Shown piece by piece: positions 17,343-26,327 of a DNA stretch of 33,024 nt. A program made the translations under genes and the position numbers. The DNA is from Deltaproteobacteria bacterium. GTDB lineage: Bacteria; Myxococcota_A; Polyangia; Polyangiales; Ga0077539. Each line of letters starts with the position of its first letter. Within the stretch, counting starts at the first letter, position 1. The notes below the pieces were generated by a model. It ran no database searches. It worked only from the letters and a program-made list of their open reading frames with translations, and was not told where the DNA came from. Where the stretch lies: positions 1 to 33,024 of the forward strand of contig CANJUR010000055.1 of NCBI GenBank assembly GCA_947477565.1. Reading direction: 5' to 3'.

Positions 17343-18830
17343 TCAGGAATGCTCGGAGGCGTCGTCGGCGCTGTGTTTCTCGGGGTCGCGGGTCTTGCTG
17401 GAGGCTTGCTCGACGATGGAGAGCGCCCGACTTGCGCGCTCGGAGCGGTCGCGCAGCGCGGTGTCGGTGACCACCTCGTGGAGGGTGAGCGCGGAGAGGT
17501 ACTCAAGGTCGAGGGTTCCGCGCGAAGGGAGCATGAAGACGCCGCAGAGTTCGGCGCTCTCGCGCACGCGGCGGATCAGCTCGATGGGCACGTGGCACTC
17601 TGCGTGGGTGATCATGTAGACGGTGACGCTGGAGCGCTCGCGCAGGCGCTCCATCTCCGCGGCGAGCTGGGAGAACACCCGGGCGTAGTTGCGGCCGCGC
17701 TCGCCCTTGAAGGCGAGGATGCCGGCGACGTGGAGGGAGCCCGTGCCGTGGAGGCCGGAGCGCCCACGCCGCAGGCGCATCGGTTCATACAGGCGCGAGT
17801 CGAAGAAGCGCACGGTGGCCTCGAAGCCGAGGAGGGTCATGCGCTTGGCGAGGGCGATGGCGAGGCCGCGGGCGAAGACCGCGCGGGCGCCGCGCATGGA
17901 GGCGCTCGCATCGACGAGAATCTGGTAGCTGCGCGGGGGCGGTCGATCTTGCGCCTCGTGGGCGTAGTAGAGCATCTGGTTGTCGAGAAACCGCTGCTCG
18001 AAGAGTTCGTCGTCGTAGGCGAGTTCGCTGAGGAAGAGCGAGTCGAGGGAGCCTGTCGCGACCACCCCGGAGTAGCCGTCGATGGCGAAGACCTGCTGGC
18101 CGCCGCCGCGCTTCGTCTCGAGAACGCTCGGGAGAATGTCGAGGGAGAAGTTGACGACGTCGTTGGCCTCCGGGCTGTTGAAAACAGCGAGAAGATCGAC
18201 GAGTTCGGTCTCGGGCATGCCGCCTTCCTGGCCCATGAGGCCGAGGAGTTCGACGGTGTCGAGGTCGATCTGTTCGATGCCGAGGAGGAGGTGCAGTCGG
18301 TGCTGGAGGATGTGCCGGATGAAGGTGATTTCCGGACGGCGATCGACGGCGGCCCAGGCCTGCGGGAGGTTGAGCATCGCGCGGGTGACGGACTCGGCGT
18401 TGACGGGAATGGGCTCGTAGAGGCTGCTGCCGCGCCAGCGATCGACCACCGGGCCGAGCGCGCGGGTGAGCAGGGTGCTGAGCACGCCGTCGTCGAGGCG
18501 GGTCTTCTTGAGCTTCGCGGCGATGTCGGTGCGCCCGACCTCGGTGAGCAGCGCGGCGTAGTCGCGCAGGAGGGCGGCGGCTTCGGCGGGGTTGATTCCC
18601 TCTGGGAGGCGCGGAAGATCGCGCGGGGCGACGAACTCTGCGCGCTCGCCAAGGAGGGCTGCGCCGAGGTCGAGAACGACGTGCAGGGGCACGTTGATGC
18701 CGAGCGAGAGGATCGAATTGTACCAGGCGAGGGCGCGCATCCCGAGGGCGGACTCGTCGGCGCCGGCGCACGAGAGAGCGAGGCCGCCGAGGGCGCGGAT
18801 CTCAGCCTGGGTCATGTTGGCGAGAGACAT
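17343..18830 (-). CDS. VWA-domain protein, CoxE-like layout
   Basis: A 495-residue soluble protein with no signal or membrane helix. The N-terminal 280 residues are helical (LGGLALSCAGADESALGMRA, and further on LAVFNSPEANDVVNFSLDIL). A C-terminal VWA-type domain starts near 300, with metal-site motif DASAS (about 306-310), a Thr in GTGSLHVAG, and VTVYMITHAECH where the third metal-site Asp would normally sit. The tail is charged (SKTRDPEKHSADDASEHS). It differs from the Bat VWA proteins, being cytoplasmic and lacking helices, and is closer in layout to CoxE-like VWA proteins. It lies 34 bp after the PEGA gene and 42 bp before the YfhO-like gene. No MoxR gene is adjacent; the nearest is over 6 kb away. 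Confidence 0.75.
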   Translation of the reverse strand: MSLANMTQAEIRALGGLALSCAGADESALGMRALAWYNSILSLGINVPLHVVLDLGAALLGERAEFVAPRDLPRLPEGINPAEAAALLRDYAALLTEVGRTDIAAKLKKTRLDDGVLSTLLTRALGPVVDRWRGSSLYEPIPVNAESVTRAMLNLPQAWAAVDRRPEITFIRHILQHRLHLLLGIEQIDLDTVELLGLMGQEGGMPETELVDLLAVFNSPEANDVVNFSLDILPSVLETKRGGGQQVFAIDGYSGVVATGSLDSLFLSELAYDDELFEQRFLDNQMLYYAHEAQDRPPPRSYQILVDASASMRGARAVFARGLAIALAKRMTLLGFEATVRFFDSRLYEPMRLRRGRSGLHGTGSLHVAGILAFKGERGRNYARVFSQLAAEMERLRERSSVTVYMITHAECHVPIELIRRVRESAELCGVFMLPSRGTLDLEYLSALTLHEVVTDTALRDRSERASRALSIVEQASSKTRDPEKHSADDASEHS

Positions 18831-18864
18831 AGGAGGGTTCCGCGGAGCGTACGCGCGAACGCTG

Positions 18865-19845
18865 CTACCAGCTCAGGACGCTCTGCACGGACTGCGGTGT
18901 GCCGTTGCCTGGAATAGCCGTAGGTTCGATAGGGTTGAGTACCACGGCGAGGGTTGCGCCGACGGCGATGACACCGCCGACCGCAGCCCAGAAGTACCAG
19001 CGGGTGAAGAGGCTGACCGCTCGCGCGTCGAGGGTGACCCGAACGGACTCCTCGGAGAGGGTGCGCACGGTCACGCTCTCGCTGCGGGGCAGGTAACCAG
19101 GCGCCGCGAAGGCGAGCTGGTGCGGGCCGGGGAGCACGTGCTGATCGTAGGTTCCGTGGCCGACGGGGGCGCCGTCGAGGGTGATCTCGGCCTCGGCGGG
19201 CTGCACGTTGACGACGAGGCGCGCGTTGAGATCGACCGGGTGGAGGTTGGTCTGGAAGAGTCGGCGCTCGTGCGCGTGAACGTTGATGGTTTGCGAGCTG
19301 GGTTCGTGCAGGGCGAGGGTGATGGCAATCTCGTGCGAGCCAGAGATCACCTCGACGCCACGCGGAAGGGGCGACGTACCGAGGACGCGGCCGTCGAGGG
19401 AGATCTCCGCACCCGCGGGCTCGACTTCGAAGGAGAGCACCGCGCGTGTGGCCTCGATCTCACGGATGACGCCTTCGATGTCGTCGCGCTGCGTCGGCGT
19501 GATGCGCGGGTTTTCGCTGACGTAGCGACGGAAGGTGGTGATGGCGCTGGAAAGCTGGCCGTCCGAGCGGAAGGCCTGCGCAAGGTTGAACAGAATCGTC
19601 GGCGACGCGAACAGCCGGTGCGCCGTCTGAAACTCCGCGATGGCTTCCGTGAACCGCCCTGCCTGGTAGTGCTGCACGCCGGTCTGAAAGTGCGTCCGCG
19701 CCTCGGCCTGCTGAAACGCCGCGGTGGGGCTGGCGGCATCCGTAGGAGCCTCGCCCGCCGGCGGCATGCGACGCGGCTGCGCGAACGTAAGGGGCGCTGT
19801 CAGAAAGAGAGCGAGGCCGAGGGCGTCTCGTCGGATGGATCCCAT
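18865..19845 (-). CDS. TPR and PEGA-domain envelope protein
   Basis: 326 residues from the ATG at 19845, which has a GGAG 4 nt upstream and opens a clear signal peptide (GLALFLTAPLTFAQ). A TPR-like segment follows (HFQTGVQHYQAGRFTEAIAE, then FNLAQAFRSDGQLSSAITTF). Two PEGA-type repeats come next: FEVEPAGAEISLDGRVLGTS and NVQPAEAEITLDGAPVG. A membrane helix near the C-terminus (FWAAVGGVIAVGATLAVVL) leaves a short tail. TPR-PEGA proteins are frequent in Myxococcota, often next to kinase genes, and are thought to bind cell-surface or protein partners outside the cytoplasm. The kinase gene lies 81 bp upstream on the same strand. Confidence 0.85.
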   Translation of the reverse strand: MGSIRRDALGLALFLTAPLTFAQPRRMPPAGEAPTDAASPTAAFQQAEARTHFQTGVQHYQAGRFTEAIAEFQTAHRLFASPTILFNLAQAFRSDGQLSSAITTFRRYVSENPRITPTQRDDIEGVIREIEATRAVLSFEVEPAGAEISLDGRVLGTSPLPRGVEVISGSHEIAITLALHEPSSQTINVHAHERRLFQTNLHPVDLNARLVVNVQPAEAEITLDGAPVGHGTYDQHVLPGPHQLAFAAPGYLPRSESVTVRTLSEESVRVTLDARAVSLFTRWYFWAAVGGVIAVGATLAVVLNPIEPTAIPGNGTPQSVQSVLSW

Positions 19846-19926
19846 GTGCTCCGATGCTAGCGCAGGGCGCGGACGGAAGGGGAGAGAGAGCAACGCACGG
19901 CGGTGTGGAGAGCGGTGCTCCCGCGG

Positions 19927-22308
19927 TCAGAACTCGGTGATGATCGCGCCCGAGTGCGCCGACGGCGGAGCCTGCACCCGGGGGCGTACGACCGGGCGAC
20001 GCTGCGTGGGATCGCTGTAGACGTTGGTGAAGGGATCAGCCGCGCGCGTGGTCGCGGCGACGGGCCGAGCCACGGGCAGCGGGGTCACGGCAACCGGGCG
20101 AGCCACGGGCGGCGGTGCAGGGGCGGTCACACGGGGACGGGCAACAGGAGCAGCGACGGCGACGGGTGCAGGCGGCGGTGCAGCGGCGGTCACACGGGGA
20201 CGGGCAACCGGAGCAGCGACGGCGACGGGTGCAGGAGGCGGGGCAGCGACGGCGACGGGTGCAGGAGGCGGGGCAGCGACGGCGACGGGTGCAGGCGGCG
20301 GAGCAGCGACGGCGACGGGTGCAGGAGGCGGGGCAGCGACGGCGACGGGTGCAGGCGGCGGGGCAGCGACGGCGACGGGTGCAGGCGGCGGAGCAGCGAC
20401 GGCGACGGGCACGTGAATGACAGGCATCGGTACGCTCGCGGCCATCGGCGCCCGTGGAGCGGTGGGAGATCGGATCCCCTGGGTGATCAGCGCACCAAGG
20501 GTTGCCGCGAGTACGAGCGATCCTGCGGCGACCAACCAGCGGGCAGTGCGGGCCGTCGCGGTGGTGGTCGGCGGTGGTCGGACGATCTCGGCGGCGACGA
20601 AAGTGTCCGGGGAGCGCCCTGCAAACCCGGCGAGTGGGTTGATGCTGAAAGGCGAGGCCGGGGCGGGGCGGATGGCGTTGATGTTCGAGGGGACGAACGA
20701 CGCGGCGGACGAAGGGTACTGATTGTGCGCTGGCCCGAAGAGATCTTCGGACGGGAGAACCGGCGCCATGGGGAAGGCCGTCGGCGCAGTGGGGCGCGGC
20801 GGGGCGAGGGTGGCGGGCCGGGGTAGCTGCGCGGTCGGCGGATCGACCTCGTCGGAGAGAAGACCTAAATGCGACAAACCTGGGGGAGTCGTGCGTGTAC
20901 CGAGCACCGCGGGGATGCGAGAACGGGGGTTGGACGGGGGCCTCGCGAGGTCCGGACTCGCGGGCGGCCGCGGCGGGGTAGAGGTGCGCATCGGCGGGGC
21001 AGACGTGCGCATCGGCGGGGCAGATGTGCGCATCGGCGGGGTCGCGACGGGGCGGGCCGCGGGAATCGGACGCGGGGCGGGCGACATCTGCGGCGAGCCG
21101 CGCGCGATGGTGACGTCGTCGTGGCTGGGGAGCATCACCGCGCGGGTGGTCTCGTCGTCGGGCGGGACCGAGGCCCTGCTCGTCGGGATGTCCATCATGG
21201 TGGGCTCACTGTCGACGGCGACGTCCACGTCCGGGGGCGGAGCCGATGCCCGGCTGTAGCGGTTGAGCGCTGGGGGAGCAGGCGACATCTGCATGGTCCG
21301 CCCGATCGGGTGCTTCGGCGCCGATGGACCGCCATGCCCGAGGGCGAGAGTGACCACCTCCTGCGAGTGGACGACGACCGGGCGCGCGAGGTCGAACTCC
21401 GGACTGATGGCTGGCACCAGGGAGGCCACGCGCTGCGCGACGAGCTTCACCGCGGGGCCGGCGCGCATCGCCTCGAGCATCGCCTCGAGGGCTGCGACGA
21501 TCTCCTCCGCGGTACCTACGCGGGCGACAGGATCGCGCTGCAACACTCGGGCGATGAGTTCATCGAGCCCCGGCGCCTCGCGGCGGTTGAGCAGCGGAAT
21601 CGGGTCATGAAGGATGGCGTGGAGCGTGGCAGCGTCGTTGTCGCGAGTGAAGAGCTTCTCGCCCGCGAGGGTCTCCCAGAGCACCACGCCGAGCGACCAG
21701 AGGTCCGAGCGCGCGTCGATGGGGAGCGACCGAATCTGCTCCGGGGACATGTACGAGATCTTGCCCTTGACCTGGCCGGTGCTGGTGAGACCGACGTGCG
21801 CGGCGCTCTTGGCGATGCCGAAATCGAGGAGCTTCACGCCGCCGTCGCGGGTGATGAAAACATTGTGCGGGGAGATGTCGCGATGGATGAGCCGCAGCGC
21901 GCGCCCATCGCTCGACCGAGCCCGATGCGCGTATCCCAGACCCCGCGCGGCGCCCGCGAGGATGGCCATGCTCACGGCGGTGCCGAGGCTCTGCCGACGC
22001 GTCACGCACTGCTGGAGCAACCGCAGGAGGTCGGCGCCCTCCAGGCGCTCCATCACGATGACCGGGAGCCCCTCGTGCTCGCCGACCTCGAGCACCTGGA
22101 CGATGTTTAGATGGCGTAGCTGCGAAGCGATGCGCGCCTCGTGGGCGAACATCTTGAGGAAGCTGTCGTTTTGCGCGAGGTGTGCGAGCACCCGCTTGAG
22201 CACCACGAGCCGGCTGGTGCCGTCGTCGTCGTTTTGACGCGCAAGAAGCACCTCGGCCATTCCGCCGCACGCGAGCTGTCGAATGATCTCGTAGCGTGCC
22301 TCGGGCAT
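19927..22308 (-). CDS. Hanks-type Ser/Thr protein kinase with repetitive extracytoplasmic tail
   Basis: 793 residues. The kinase domain (about 6-275) has Lys38, alpha-C Glu57, catalytic HRD with Asp144, Asn149 and DFG Asp162, followed by SYMSPEQ. The Gly loop reads ACGGMAEV, so the first Gly is Ala. A Pro/Ser-rich cytoplasmic linker follows (about 320-590), containing three PPMRTSA-type heptads. One membrane helix (WLVAAGSLVLAATLGALI, near 595) leads to an external tail dominated by tandem PVAVAAPPPA decapeptides. All catalytic residues are present, so it should be active. It is probably the first gene of a unit with the PEGA, VWA and YfhO genes. Its targets are unknown; the neighbours are candidates. 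Confidence 0.93.
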   Translation of the reverse strand: MPEARYEIIRQLACGGMAEVLLARQNDDDGTSRLVVLKRVLAHLAQNDSFLKMFAHEARIASQLRHLNIVQVLEVGEHEGLPVIVMERLEGADLLRLLQQCVTRRQSLGTAVSMAILAGAARGLGYAHRARSSDGRALRLIHRDISPHNVFITRDGGVKLLDFGIAKSAAHVGLTSTGQVKGKISYMSPEQIRSLPIDARSDLWSLGVVLWETLAGEKLFTRDNDAATLHAILHDPIPLLNRREAPGLDELIARVLQRDPVARVGTAEEIVAALEAMLEAMRAGPAVKLVAQRVASLVPAISPEFDLARPVVVHSQEVVTLALGHGGPSAPKHPIGRTMQMSPAPPALNRYSRASAPPPDVDVAVDSEPTMMDIPTSRASVPPDDETTRAVMLPSHDDVTIARGSPQMSPAPRPIPAARPVATPPMRTSAPPMRTSAPPMRTSTPPRPPASPDLARPPSNPRSRIPAVLGTRTTPPGLSHLGLLSDEVDPPTAQLPRPATLAPPRPTAPTAFPMAPVLPSEDLFGPAHNQYPSSAASFVPSNINAIRPAPASPFSINPLAGFAGRSPDTFVAAEIVRPPPTTTATARTARWLVAAGSLVLAATLGALITQGIRSPTAPRAPMAASVPMPVIHVPVAVAAPPPAPVAVAAPPPAPVAVAAPPPAPVAVAAPPPAPVAVAAPPPAPVAVAAPPPAPVAVAAPVARPRVTAAAPPPAPVAVAAPVARPRVTAPAPPPVARPVAVTPLPVARPVAATTRAADPFTNVYSDPTQRRPVVRPRVQAPPSAHSGAIITEF
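20221..20400. repeat. 30-bp coding minisatellite, six tandem units
   Basis: Six consecutive 30-bp units that differ only at one or two positions each, with partial, more diverged copies on both sides (from about 20150 and to about 20410). On the minus strand each unit encodes PVAVAAPPPA in the kinase tail. The unit keeps the reading frame, so copy number can change without breaking the gene. Confidence 0.95.
20984..21046. repeat. Three 21-bp tandem repeats within the kinase linker
   Basis: Three direct copies start at 20984, 21005 and 21026 with the shared core GTGCGCATCGGCGGGG. They encode PPMRTSA-type heptads in the juxtamembrane linker, in frame. The basic Arg-Thr-Ser units could be phosphorylation sites, which is inference. 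Confidence 0.85.
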
Positions 22309-22436
22309 TCCGGTAGGTCTCAGCGCGGACGGTATCCTTTCGACGCGAGCGCCACAAGCAACCAGCGGTTGCCGCGCACAGCCTTGTCAACCCTCTGGTC
22401 GGGGCGGGCCTTTGAGAGTTACCGTTCGCGATCGTG

Positions 22437-23006
22437 ATGGGACCGCGCGCCGCGCTTCTGGGCTTCGGTTTGATAATGTCTGCGCTCGCCTCGGGGGGCT
22501 GCATGCTCTCCCGACGGGAGGTGATGCTGGTGCTCTCCACGGACGCGAGCTGCACCGTCTTCGATCGCGTGCAGATCAGGATTTCCCGTGGCGCAGAGAC
22601 GGTGCCGACCTTCGACCAGACTTTCTTGCGGTCGGACTGCAACGCCGTGGGCATCTCGCCCCCACCCGCGGTTCCGCTGTCGGAGACGACGGAGTTTCGA
22701 CTCGGCATCGTGGACGGCCGCCGCACCGACGACCACGTGCGCGTCGAGGTGACCGCACGCTCGTCCGAAGGTGTGATCTTCACCACCGCGGCCGAGACGG
22801 AGTTCGTCGATGACAAGGTGTTCGCGTTGCCGGTGCGCCTCGCCCTGGCGTGCGTCAACGCCGCGGCGCTCGCATGCCCGTCGGAGCAGGTCTGCCGCAC
22901 GCAGCCCGGCATCGAAGAAGCCGTCTGCGGGAGCGTCTACCGCGCGCCCGGCACGCTGGGCACCTTCCCCGCCACGCAGGCCGCGCACGTCACCGTCGAC
23001 GACTGA
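22437..23006 (+). CDS. Small putative lipoprotein, unknown function
   Basis: 189 residues from the ATG at 22437; a GTG one codon upstream is possible. The N-terminus is a lipoprotein-like signal, GFGLIMSALASGGC; the Cys is preceded by SGG, a loose lipobox. The rest is a beta-rich domain with several Cys residues (SCTVFDRVQIRIS, RSDCNAVG, ALACVNAAALACPSEQVC) that probably form disulphides, and an Asp-rich end. I do not recognise the family. It is divergent from the kinase gene across about 130 bp and is followed by the AddB-like gene after 105 bp. An outer-membrane or periplasmic location is expected. Confidence 0.65.
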   Translation: MGPRAALLGFGLIMSALASGGCMLSRREVMLVLSTDASCTVFDRVQIRISRGAETVPTFDQTFLRSDCNAVGISPPPAVPLSETTEFRLGIVDGRRTDDHVRVEVTARSSEGVIFTTAAETEFVDDKVFALPVRLALACVNAAALACPSEQVCRTQPGIEEAVCGSVYRAPGTLGTFPATQAAHVTVDD

Positions 23007-23111
23007 CGCCCCACCCGATCGCTGCGCGCGGCGGACAGACAACGTCCATCGGCCCGTTGTGGCACCCGGGGGCGGGATGTCACAGGGTGTCTCGTTTCCT
23101 GGAGAAATACG

Positions 23112-26100
23112 GTGTCTTTGCTGGATGTGGTCGGCACACGGGGGCACCTCGACGAGCGGCTGCGGCGGGCGATGCGGACGTCCCAGCACGCGAGCGCGGT
23201 CGCGCCCAACACGGTGACCTGGGAGGCCTTCCTGGCGCGCTGGGCGCTCGCGCTCAACGACGGGGCGATGGCCTCCCGCGAGGTCGAACGGCTCACCCTC
23301 GCGGCCGCCACGCGCGCGGTGCTCCCTCGCTACGACGCCGCCCTCACGGAGCGCGCGGAGACCGTCGATGGGTTTGCCAACACCCTCGAATTACTGCGCC
23401 GCCACGAGGTCACCCCGGAGGTGCTCGAGCAGGCTCGCGCGTTTGCCGAAGAAGACGATGAAGGCACCCGCACGCGGCTCCGCGCCCTCGCGGAGGTCAT
23501 GTCCGACCAGGATCAGCGCCTCGCCACGGCAGGACTCCACCCCGGCGCCACGCTCTGCACGCTGCTCGCCCGGGCCGTCGATCGCGCCCGCGAGCAGGGC
23601 CGTTCGCCCGGGTTCTTTGGGCTCCCGGAGGTCGTGCGGTGGTGGCATGTGGTGGAGGTCGATCCGGCGCGGGTGAGCCTCGCGGTGGCCCTCGCTCGCT
23701 GGCTCGGCGCGCACGACGGGAGCTTCGAAATGCAGGTGATCTGCGAGCCGCGGCGAATGCAGATGCCGCCGTCGCTCGATCGCGCGCTGCGCACCCTCGA
23801 AGGCGAAGAGCAGGGGCTCGAACTCCGGTATGGGCTGCGAGATCCGGGTGCCGACGCGCCGGACGAATCACTGCAACGCTGGATGGCGGCGCTGACTGAT
23901 CCGTCCGCGGCGGTCGATCGGTCGCCGGTGCGGGGTGGGGCTGTCACCCTGGCCGAGGCGCAAGGGCCCGACGACGAGGGGCGCTGGGTGGCCGCGCGCG
24001 TCGCCCGCTGGATCGACGATGGCGTCGGTGCGCACGAGATCGCGGTGGTGCTCGCGGGCAACGATCCGGAGACGCGCCGCTGCGTGGGGCAGGCGCTCGA
24101 CGACGCGCGCATCCCATGGAGCGCCTCGCGGGCCGATGGGCTGCTCTCGTCGCCGGTGGCGCGCGCTCTTCTCGCGCTGCCGAAGATGGTCGCGCGGGGG
24201 GCCGAGCGCGAGGAGGTGCTGCGGGCGCTGGCGGTGCTCCAGGGCAACGCGCCGCGGGCGGGCGAGCCGGCGCCGTGGCGGGTGTCCCAGGCGCTGCGCA
24301 CACTCGGGGTAGAGAGCCTCTTCGATACCGAACTGGCCGCGCGCTTCAAGCACGGGCGGAAGCACCATCCGGCGGTGGTGACCGGCGCCGTGGTGGCCTC
24401 CATCGACGCGCTCTCCCGGGATCTGTGGGCGCTGGCACAAGATGGTTCGGTGGCCGAACAATCGGATCGGCTGGGTCGATGGGTCGATCGCGCGGGCGGT
24501 GATGGACGCCTCGTGGAGGAGTCGCGTGCGGTGATGGCGACGGCGGACCTCGACCCGGGCGCGCAGGCCATTCTCCGGGCGCTGGCGCGGGACGAAGCCG
24601 GCGTGGCGGGCGCTGCTGCACTGCTGGCAGAGATGCCGTCCATTGCGAGCGCCGCGGGGCGCCACGGGGCGATGAGCGCGGGGGAGTTCGGCGAGATGCT
24701 GCTCGACCTGGCGCGGGCACGCACGCTGCCGACGGTCACGCCGGGCGCGGGCGGCGGGGTACAACTGCTCGATGCCCTCGACGCCGTCGGGCGGAGCTTC
24801 ACGGCAGTGGCGCTCCCGGGGCTGTACGAGGGCGCGACGACGGTGCGCGGCGATGCGCCGTTGTGGGGCGAGAGTGAGCGGCGCGCAGTGGCCAGGGCGA
24901 AGAAGCTGCCGCTGGCGCGCGGTGGCGGGCGCGAGGAGTCGTCGCGGGTGCTGCTGGCGGCGCTGGCGACGGCGACGCACGCGGTGGCGGCGAGCGCGGC
25001 GCGGCACGACTCCGGTGGGCGGGCGCGGGCGACGGCGGCGTTCTTCGGCGACCTGCAGCGGGCGTCGGGGGTGGTGGTCGAACGCATCGGGAGTGATCCG
25101 TTGGCGCGGTCGCGGCGGGTGCCCGCGCGCGGGGCAGAGCGGGTACTGCGAGGCCTCGCGACGCAGCGGGAAGGCAACCTCGATGTACTCGGGGCGAGCC
25201 TCGCGGCGGCGCTTCGTTCGGTGGGCGAACGATCGGCGGTGGAGCGCAGGAGGGAGGTGTTCTTCGCGAAGGTCGATGCGGCGGGGGACGCGTACAACGG
25301 GCGGGTCGATCACGACCACGCGTTGCGAAAACACCTGGAGCTGGAGCGCTGGGCAGACGCGCGCGACCCGATCGATACGACCACGCTCGAGCGCGCGGCG
25401 CGGTGCGGGTACAAGGCCTTCGCGCTGAAGGTGCTGCGCATCGACGAGCGCCCGGAGCTGCGGGAGACACTCGACGAGAAGGAGCGCGGGCACCTGCTCC
25501 ACGCGCTGCTCGAGGCGGGACAGGACGCGCTGCAGGAGGCCCACGGACACGATCCGGTGCGACGCTGGAGCGCCGTGCTGGCGGGCCTCGACGACGCAGG
25601 AGCGCGGTTTTCAGTGGAGGCGGGGCAGGTCGATGCGGCGCTGCTGGAGGCTGACCTGCGGGCGATCCGGCGGCAGGTGGAGCTATGGCTCGCGCGGCGG
25701 CTGAGGGGGCCGGAGGGCTGGACGATGCTGGCCTCGGAGGTGGGCTTTGGTCCGAAGCATCGGTGGCCTGCGGTGGAGATCGCGATGCCCGATGGGCCGC
25801 CAGTGGCGATTCGCGGACGCATCGACGGGGTCGAGCGAATGGGAGGCGTGCTGCGCGCGGTGGAGTTCAAGAGCGGGCGCGGGGACGGGTACCGGCGGCG
25901 GCTGCAACAGGGTGCGCTGGAGACCCAATTTCAGCTGGTCGTGTACGCGGCGGCCCTGGAGCGGGCGCGGGGGCTCGGGCTCGTGGGCGACGCGAACACT
26001 GCGAGCGTCGATGGCACCTACGTGGGCTTCCGCGACCTGAGCGAGCACGGGCTGCGCGACGCGCTGGCGAAGCCGCGACGGCCGACGGAAACGCCATGGG

Positions 26101-26303
26101 ATCTAGACGCGCTGATCACCGAAGGCGCAGCGGGCGAAGGGCGGTTGGGCGACGCGGTGCGCGCGGTGGTGGCGCCGCTGCGGGCGGGGCGGTTCGAGCC
26201 GCGGCCGCGGGACTGCCAGTTCTGCCAGTACCGATCGCTCTGCCGCGTCGAGACGCACGATGAGCCGCCGGACGACGATCCCGCGACGCCGGGCCGCGGC
26301 TGA
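23112..26303 (+). CDS. AddB-like PD-(D/E)XK nuclease with Fe-S cluster motif, orphan
   Basis: 1063 residues from a GTG at 23112, with GGAG 7 nt upstream. The body resembles the helicase-like but inactive subunit B (AddB/RexB) of ATP-dependent deoxyribonucleases. I see no Walker A P-loop at the N-terminus, where some AddB proteins carry one. The C-terminal nuclease has GRIDG (Asp near 903) and EFKSG (Glu918, Lys920), intact PD-(D/E)XK residues. Four Cys (about 765, then 1035, 1038 and 1044, in CQFCQYRSLC) match the iron-sulphur staple of AddB nucleases. A role in double-strand-break end processing is the family function. The partner helicase-nuclease AddA is not next to it, since the following gene is convergent after 24 bp, so the partner must be elsewhere or the protein acts differently. 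Confidence 0.8.
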   Translation: MSLLDVVGTRGHLDERLRRAMRTSQHASAVAPNTVTWEAFLARWALALNDGAMASREVERLTLAAATRAVLPRYDAALTERAETVDGFANTLELLRRHEVTPEVLEQARAFAEEDDEGTRTRLRALAEVMSDQDQRLATAGLHPGATLCTLLARAVDRAREQGRSPGFFGLPEVVRWWHVVEVDPARVSLAVALARWLGAHDGSFEMQVICEPRRMQMPPSLDRALRTLEGEEQGLELRYGLRDPGADAPDESLQRWMAALTDPSAAVDRSPVRGGAVTLAEAQGPDDEGRWVAARVARWIDDGVGAHEIAVVLAGNDPETRRCVGQALDDARIPWSASRADGLLSSPVARALLALPKMVARGAEREEVLRALAVLQGNAPRAGEPAPWRVSQALRTLGVESLFDTELAARFKHGRKHHPAVVTGAVVASIDALSRDLWALAQDGSVAEQSDRLGRWVDRAGGDGRLVEESRAVMATADLDPGAQAILRALARDEAGVAGAAALLAEMPSIASAAGRHGAMSAGEFGEMLLDLARARTLPTVTPGAGGGVQLLDALDAVGRSFTAVALPGLYEGATTVRGDAPLWGESERRAVARAKKLPLARGGGREESSRVLLAALATATHAVAASAARHDSGGRARATAAFFGDLQRASGVVVERIGSDPLARSRRVPARGAERVLRGLATQREGNLDVLGASLAAALRSVGERSAVERRREVFFAKVDAAGDAYNGRVDHDHALRKHLELERWADARDPIDTTTLERAARCGYKAFALKVLRIDERPELRETLDEKERGHLLHALLEAGQDALQEAHGHDPVRRWSAVLAGLDDAGARFSVEAGQVDAALLEADLRAIRRQVELWLARRLRGPEGWTMLASEVGFGPKHRWPAVEIAMPDGPPVAIRGRIDGVERMGGVLRAVEFKSGRGDGYRRRLQQGALETQFQLVVYAAALERARGLGLVGDANTASVDGTYVGFRDLSEHGLRDALAKPRRPTETPWDLDALITEGAAGEGRLGDAVRAVVAPLRAGRFEPRPRDCQFCQYRSLCRVETHDEPPDDDPATPGRG

Positions 26304-26327
26304 GCATCCCCCGGAAACGACGGCGCA

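Noticed and set aside
16809..18917. 702-codon open frame on the plus strand
   Set aside because: Antisense to the YfhO-like and VWA genes. Composition is Glu/Gly/Ala/Asp/Val-rich without domain motifs, a shadow of codon bias on the other strand.
20221..20400. Regularly spaced repeats as a possible CRISPR array
   Set aside because: Units are directly adjacent with no spacers, keep a reading frame and encode a Pro/Ala tail.
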